Source of the DNA: Spirochaetales bacterium
Lineage (GTDB): Bacteria > Spirochaetota > Spirochaetia > DSM-27196 > SLST01
Direction of reading: 5' to 3'
Length of the DNA stretch: 35,865 bases
Assembly: GCA_007127335.1 (NCBI GenBank)
Contig: SKZO01000068.1
Span: 1-35,865, forward strand
Under the pieces are notes generated by a model. The model searched no databases, had not been told where the DNA came from, and worked only from the letters and a program-made list of their open reading frames with translations. Both the position numbers and the translations under genes were made by a program. Shown one piece after another: positions 32,552 to 35,865 of this stretch (within the stretch, counting starts at the first letter, position 1; each line of letters begins with the position of its first letter).

Positions 32552-33514
32552 TCAGAATAGGTCCAGCACCTGGTCGTAGCCGCCTTTCAGGAACGCCTCG
32601 AATCGGGGGCTCGCCCCCTCATAGAGGTAGCGCTGCAGCTTGCGGACGTCCTTGATCTCATCGCCCGCGACGCTGAACATGATGGGAACACCATGCTTGA
32701 CCTTACCCCACTTGAAAAGTGAGTTGATATCGTTGATCCGTTCGTTCTCGTACCATATAAGCACATCGAGCCCGGGGTACTTTGCCTGGTAACTGGCAAT
32801 AACCTTCTTCCAGGCTTCGACGTTCCCGTTATGGAAGAGCTCGTTCGTCACGACGACCGAGTACTTCGGTGTTATGCGCTTTCTGCTGCCCGCACGCTGG
32901 GTCGGCGCATCCACAGCTACGGCAGCCGAGGCCGCCGGTGCTGCCTGAGTCTCGTCAAAACTGGGCACCGCGGCAGCGGGCTTCAGGACCCGCCGATTCC
33001 CACGGTATGCGGAATCGTCCTTGACGCTCTTACCGTACAGAACCTTCAGAACGTCGTCGGTCGCTCGTTCAAGTGTCTTCTGATCGAGGGACCCGGTTGC
33101 CGGACCCACCAGCATAAGGAAATACTCGTCCTTCACCAGCGGTAGCACGCCGTCCCAATGAGCCGGGTTCGCCGGGTTGATGACGTACAGCCCAGCCTGG
33201 GGATGGTAGTAACAGAGAATGACGTGAACCTTGCCCCACTTCGACACGGCCTCGATCACCGGCTGAACGTCCTCGACGGTCTTCTCAAGGTTGTGAGAGC
33301 GGGTAACGTAGCCGAGTTTGTCAACCAGAAGTGCGTTCAGAATGGCACGGACCTGGTACCGCTCGAGCGCTCCATCCTCGAGCGCCTCATTGAGGACGTC
33401 GGCGAGGTTATACCCCTCGCCGACATCTTCCGCGAACCCATTGACGCTTTTGAAGTGGCGCAGGGCGGTGTTGAAGCCCGCCCTGCGCGAAAGAAGATTC
33501 AGTGTGTTTTCCAT
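32552..33514 (-). CDS. spirochaetal unknown protein between cfpA and ppdK (TP0747-like)
   Basis: A 320-residue soluble protein. The two mixed alpha/beta domains (about 1-180 and 217-320) are joined by an Ala/Pro-rich linker at about 185-212, with a basic stretch RAGSRKRITPK following it. Both domains contain a 'FKWGKV/SKWGKVHVILCYY' type strand, so they may be distant copies. No signal peptide, membrane segment or catalytic motif is visible. It starts three bases after the cfpA stop and is followed by the ppdK-like gene after 86 bases. I recall an unknown gene, TP0747, in the same place in T. pallidum. Its linkage suggests a role with the cytoplasmic filaments, but no function is known to me. 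Confidence 0.75.
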   Translation of the reverse strand: MENTLNLLSRRAGFNTALRHFKSVNGFAEDVGEGYNLADVLNEALEDGALERYQVRAILNALLVDKLGYVTRSHNLEKTVEDVQPVIEAVSKWGKVHVILCYYHPQAGLYVINPANPAHWDGVLPLVKDEYFLMLVGPATGSLDQKTLERATDDVLKVLYGKSVKDDSAYRGNRRVLKPAAAVPSFDETQAAPAASAAVAVDAPTQRAGSRKRITPKYSVVVTNELFHNGNVEAWKKVIASYQAKYPGLDVLIWYENERINDINSLFKWGKVKHGVPIMFSVAGDEIKDVRKLQRYLYEGASPRFEAFLKGGYDQVLDLF

Positions 33515-33517
33515 ACC

Positions 33518-35494
33518 CTACAGTTCTTGGAGATCATCGGAAGACTTCCGGCGGCGGCGTGACGGCGTCACGTCGGCCTTCCCTTTCACTCCGGCATCAC
33601 TCGACTCCTCGTCATCGGTTGCCGACTCGAAGTGCTGAGCCTCCGGCACCTGGGCGGTGATATCATCGTCCACGGTGGTCATGAAGCTCTGGTTGAGGTC
33701 CTCACGAACCGTGCTGCGGCGGCGCTTGAAGGTTGCGAAGGCCGCATCCTGGAAGCCTTTGGAGACACCGTGCAGGAACTCGTTCAGCACGTTCGCCATA
33801 CCGCTGAGCGTGAACTTCTTTCGCTTGATGCTGGTGATGTCCACGTCGAGAATGAGGCCCGGCTGGATGTGGTACGGGTTGATCAGATAGTCGAACTCCT
33901 CGAACTCCCGCCGCAGGAAGTCGATCCGCTTGTCGACCTCGACTCGCTCCTTGGGATTGAGGTGTCCGTATACGGTCGCAACTGTCTCCTGCGAACGGTT
34001 GAGCATCTTTTTCAGAAGAGCCTTTTCGTGCAGGTACGTGTTGTTGAGCCGCTCGACATCCGTCTCTTCGGCCTTGATCCGCAGGATCTCGTTCCAGGTC
34101 TTCTCGATCTCCTCGTAGAGCGGCTCACCGCTTTCCTGCTTCGCACGCCGAACCCGGCCGCGCATCCGCTTCGCCACGTCATCGAAATCGTTGACCCGCA
34201 TACCGCTCTTGTTGCTGTCGTACAGTGCGCGAACAACGTCCCAGGCATGGGTGATCTCGTTCTTGAACGCTTCCATCTGCTTGTCGTAGGCGTCCCGCTC
34301 CTTCAGCAGCTGTTCCTGATCATAGTACTTCAGCCGCATCTGGTATCGTTCATCCGGCAGGTTTTTGACGTCCGTGTCCTCGTACTCGCGCACGATGAGC
34401 TCGCGAGCATTCTTCAGGTTCTCGATGTACTGGTAGCCCATCTTCGAGGTGTCGAGAATCGAGGTAAGCGAGTTGATCGCCGTGTTGAAGCCACGGTTAC
34501 GGATGTTCTCCGCATCGATGATCTTCTTGATGTTCTCACGGATATTCAGCGGATCGAACTCCTTGGGATCGATCTCCGCCCGCAGGCCCTCGATCTTCTC
34601 GACGAGCTCCTTCGCCATGAAGGTGTACCGCTTTGAGCTCTCGTCCTCCGCATCGTCGTCCGTGTAGTTGGGAACGCGCTTGATCTTCTCGAAGATCATC
34701 TCGCTGTCGGTCAGCTCATCCTTGCCCTCATCAACGAGCTCATCCTGATAGCGTTCGACTTCCTGCTCGATCAGCGTCGTGATCGTCTTGGAGATCTGAT
34801 CCTTGATGAGGAACTCGACGGTGACCTGATACTGGAAGATCGGGCTGATGAGCTCCGAGTCGAGGATATTGACCGAGAGCTTGACGTCGCTGACGTTCTT
34901 CGGCTTGTGAAGGTTGTCCTTGAACGCACACTTCACGATCGAGTACGCGTTTTCGCCCCGGATGAAGGCACCGACGTCGGCCTTCTGCCGCAGCAGCGCA
35001 TTGGTGTCGTTCTCCAGATCGTTCATCCCTCGCTGGATGTGTCCCTGGAGATGGCCGTACATATTGACCATCGACTTCTCGATCTCTCCGGTGTTGAACT
35101 TGTCGGCGCCACCGATCTGATCGAGCATCTCGGCGATCTCTTTGGGCGAGTAGCGCGCAAGGGCCTTGGACTCTTCCTTGTCGATGAAGTTACGAACCTT
35201 CTTCACCATCTCATCTTCAGAGGTAACGATGTACCGGTTGAACATGTTCTGGTAATTCTGGTTGTAGTAGTTGTAGAGCTTTTCCTTCAACCCACCCATG
35301 ACGTCGAGCTGCTCGAGCACTTCGTTCGGCAGCTTGACCTGAATGTCCTTGAGGATGTTTTCTACCTCTTCAGCGATGACCTGCTTGTACTCGTCCTTCT
35401 GGCTTCGCCCTTCCTGGGCCAGACTGTTGCGTGATCCAACAGCTGACGGCTTGCGAGGGTGAAATACGTTTGGACTCCTCGGGATATCGGACAT
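33518..35494 (-). CDS. cfpA: cytoplasmic filament protein A
   Basis: A 658-residue, highly charged protein, close to the 678-residue CfpA of Treponema as I recall. CfpA builds the ribbon of cytoplasmic filaments lying under the flagellar filaments in treponemes. The sequence is mostly alpha-helical with long heptad-like stretches (for example about 30-75, 100-180 and 365-500), few cysteines and a variable acidic/Ser-rich tail. [23 protein letters not shown] is in the N-terminal third. The identification rests on length, character and the two downstream neighbours, not on an alignment. The ATG at 35494 has AAGGAG five bases upstream, and a promoter candidate lies about 70 bases further. With the next two genes it forms one minus-strand operon. 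Confidence 0.75.
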   Translation of the reverse strand: MSDIPRSPNVFHPRKPSAVGSRNSLAQEGRSQKDEYKQVIAEEVENILKDIQVKLPNEVLEQLDVMGGLKEKLYNYYNQNYQNMFNRYIVTSEDEMVKKVRNFIDKEESKALARYSPKEIAEMLDQIGGADKFNTGEIEKSMVNMYGHLQGHIQRGMNDLENDTNALLRQKADVGAFIRGENAYSIVKCAFKDNLHKPKNVSDVKLSVNILDSELISPIFQYQVTVEFLIKDQISKTITTLIEQEVERYQDELVDEGKDELTDSEMIFEKIKRVPNYTDDDAEDESSKRYTFMAKELVEKIEGLRAEIDPKEFDPLNIRENIKKIIDAENIRNRGFNTAINSLTSILDTSKMGYQYIENLKNARELIVREYEDTDVKNLPDERYQMRLKYYDQEQLLKERDAYDKQMEAFKNEITHAWDVVRALYDSNKSGMRVNDFDDVAKRMRGRVRRAKQESGEPLYEEIEKTWNEILRIKAEETDVERLNNTYLHEKALLKKMLNRSQETVATVYGHLNPKERVEVDKRIDFLRREFEEFDYLINPYHIQPGLILDVDITSIKRKKFTLSGMANVLNEFLHGVSKGFQDAAFATFKRRRSTVREDLNQSFMTTVDDDITAQVPEAQHFESATDDEESSDAGVKGKADVTPSRRRRKSSDDLQEL

Positions 35495-35520
35495 ACTAAC
35501 TCCTTCCTGGTGGTGGTATT

Positions 35521-35544
35521 GGGCGACAGCACTACGCTCCGCCC
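35521..35544 (-). promoter_or_regulatory. stem-loop in the cfpA leader
   Basis: GGGCG (35521-35525) pairs with CGCCC (35540-35544), with AGC/GCT pairing inside, in the leader of the cfpA mRNA about 27 bases upstream of the start. It could affect mRNA stability or translation; no known riboswitch is recognised. Confidence 0.3.
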
Positions 35545-35566
35545 GGCTCTCGTTCTCCCCGGCCTA

Positions 35567-35594
35567 AGTATAATACACTTTCCCACGTTAACAA
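35567..35594 (-). promoter_or_regulatory. promoter candidate for the cfpA operon
   Basis: Minus-strand TTGTTA (35589-35594), 16 bases, TATACT (35567-35572) in an AT-rich patch (35560-35600) unusual for this window. It gives a leader of about 65 bases before AAGGAG and the cfpA start. Confidence 0.5.
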
Positions 35595-35622
35595 CTTTTT
35601 ACCCCTTCTCTCCTCCTTCGGT

Positions 35623-35865
35623 CTACTCGCCCCAACGATCAAGGGTCTCATCGACCAGGCGGGTAAAATTCTCGGTGTGCGACGCCTCGCCGAGAACCGC
35701 CAGCGACTCGGCAATCTGTGACCGACGCGCGTCTCCGGTGGCCTGGTCCTCATACTCGGATACGAGTCGCGTGTACCGGTCGTAGTCGCTGCGCAGACGA
35801 GCCACCATGTACCGGACAGTGATCTCCCACAGAGTGTCGCCCCGCACTACAGTGTAGCGCGTGCC
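35623..35865 (-). CDS. LysM-domain protein, C-terminal 80 residues, 5' part beyond window
   Basis: The frame is open from the window edge to a TAG at 35623-35625. The first visible residues, RYTVVRGDTLWEIT, are the start of a LysM motif (YTV..GDTLW.IA), which binds peptidoglycan-type polysaccharide. The rest is a charged helical tail with ARLRSDYDRYTRLVSEYED and FTRLVDETLDRWG. The real start lies upstream of the window; the GTG at 35847 inside the LysM motif is not a credible start. It lies just before the cfpA promoter on the same strand, so it belongs to a separate but neighbouring envelope-related unit. Confidence 0.68.
   Translation of the reverse strand, partial: GTRYTVVRGDTLWEITVRYMVARLRSDYDRYTRLVSEYEDQATGDARRSQIAESLAVLGEASHTENFTRLVDETLDRWGE

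Noticed and set aside
30357-32579. A 740-residue open frame on the plus strand, opposite the ppdK-like gene
   Set aside because: Its composition (Leu, Val, Asp, Glu, Arg, His repeated without motifs) is typical of the mirror frame of a GC-rich gene, and the minus-strand protein has conserved catalytic motifs throughout.
33632-34636. A 334-residue plus-strand frame opposite cfpA, rich in Leu and Val
   Set aside because: It is the mirror of the helical, Glu/Lys-rich CfpA-like protein; no start signal is present.

Overview
This window reads as a GC-rich spirochaete chromosome segment (family Spirochaetaceae or a relative). The strongest taxonomic signal is at the right end. There, a 658-residue protein resembling the cytoplasmic filament protein CfpA, a 320-residue companion and a pyruvate-phosphate-dikinase-like protein lie head to tail. 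From memory this is the order cfpA (TP0748) - TP0747 - ppdK (TP0746) of Treponema pallidum. The rest is dominated by sugar and glycan catabolism, as in free-living saccharolytic spirochaetes. I see no tRNA, rRNA, CRISPR array, insertion sequence or phage gene, and no gene-free stretch longer than about 180 bases.

Layout. (1) 1-6518, minus strand: a uronate/glycan operon. An SDR dehydrogenase, a GH88 unsaturated glucuronyl hydrolase, a TIM-barrel isomerase and a Gfo/Idh oxidoreductase are followed by 2-keto-3-deoxygluconate kinase, KDPG aldolase and a truncated ArgJ-like gene. Together they would take unsaturated uronate oligosaccharides from polysaccharide lyases to pyruvate and glyceraldehyde-3-phosphate. 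A broken LacI-type regulator and a LacI-type operator candidate sit upstream. (2) 6697-9904, minus: MalQ, a second Gfo/Idh protein and a DUF1707/LiaF-like protein. (3) 9959-13732, minus: a three-gene unit with a third Gfo/Idh protein, a second TIM-barrel isomerase and a large unrecognised protein that may be a glycan-active enzyme. (4) 13836-16529, plus: a CPBP-type membrane protein, an HxxxDG acyltransferase and a zinc-ribbon membrane protein. (5) 16541-20302: an AraC regulator divergent from rhaA-rhaM, then fucU overlapping rph. (6) 20306-22654, minus: a MinD/ParA-like ATPase with a long membrane-associated extension and a secreted pseudo-esterase. (7) 22746-25832, plus: a LacZ-type beta-galactosidase. 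(8) 25876-28822, minus: an MDR dehydrogenase, an FAD-dependent oxidoreductase and an unknown protein. (9) 28923-29747, plus: a J-domain protein. (10) 29808-35865, minus: the filament operon and a truncated LysM protein.

The carbohydrate genes (GH88, KDG kinase, KDPG aldolase, rhamnose isomerase and mutarotase, beta-galactosidase) suggest growth on rhamnose- and uronate-containing polysaccharides such as ulvan or rhamnogalacturonan. No lyase, sulfatase, KduI, rhamnulokinase or transporter is in the window, so the polymer is inferred.

Two regulatory themes stand out. Several promoters with 17-18 bp spacers end their -10 box only 6-9 bases before a start codon that has no Shine-Dalgarno sequence, which suggests leaderless mRNAs. 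Other genes have strong GGAGG-type sites and 4-base ATGA overlaps. The best candidates for something undescribed are the filament-linked PPDK-like protein with a degenerate nucleotide-binding half, and the unknown 644-residue protein grouped with oxidoreductase and isomerase partners.
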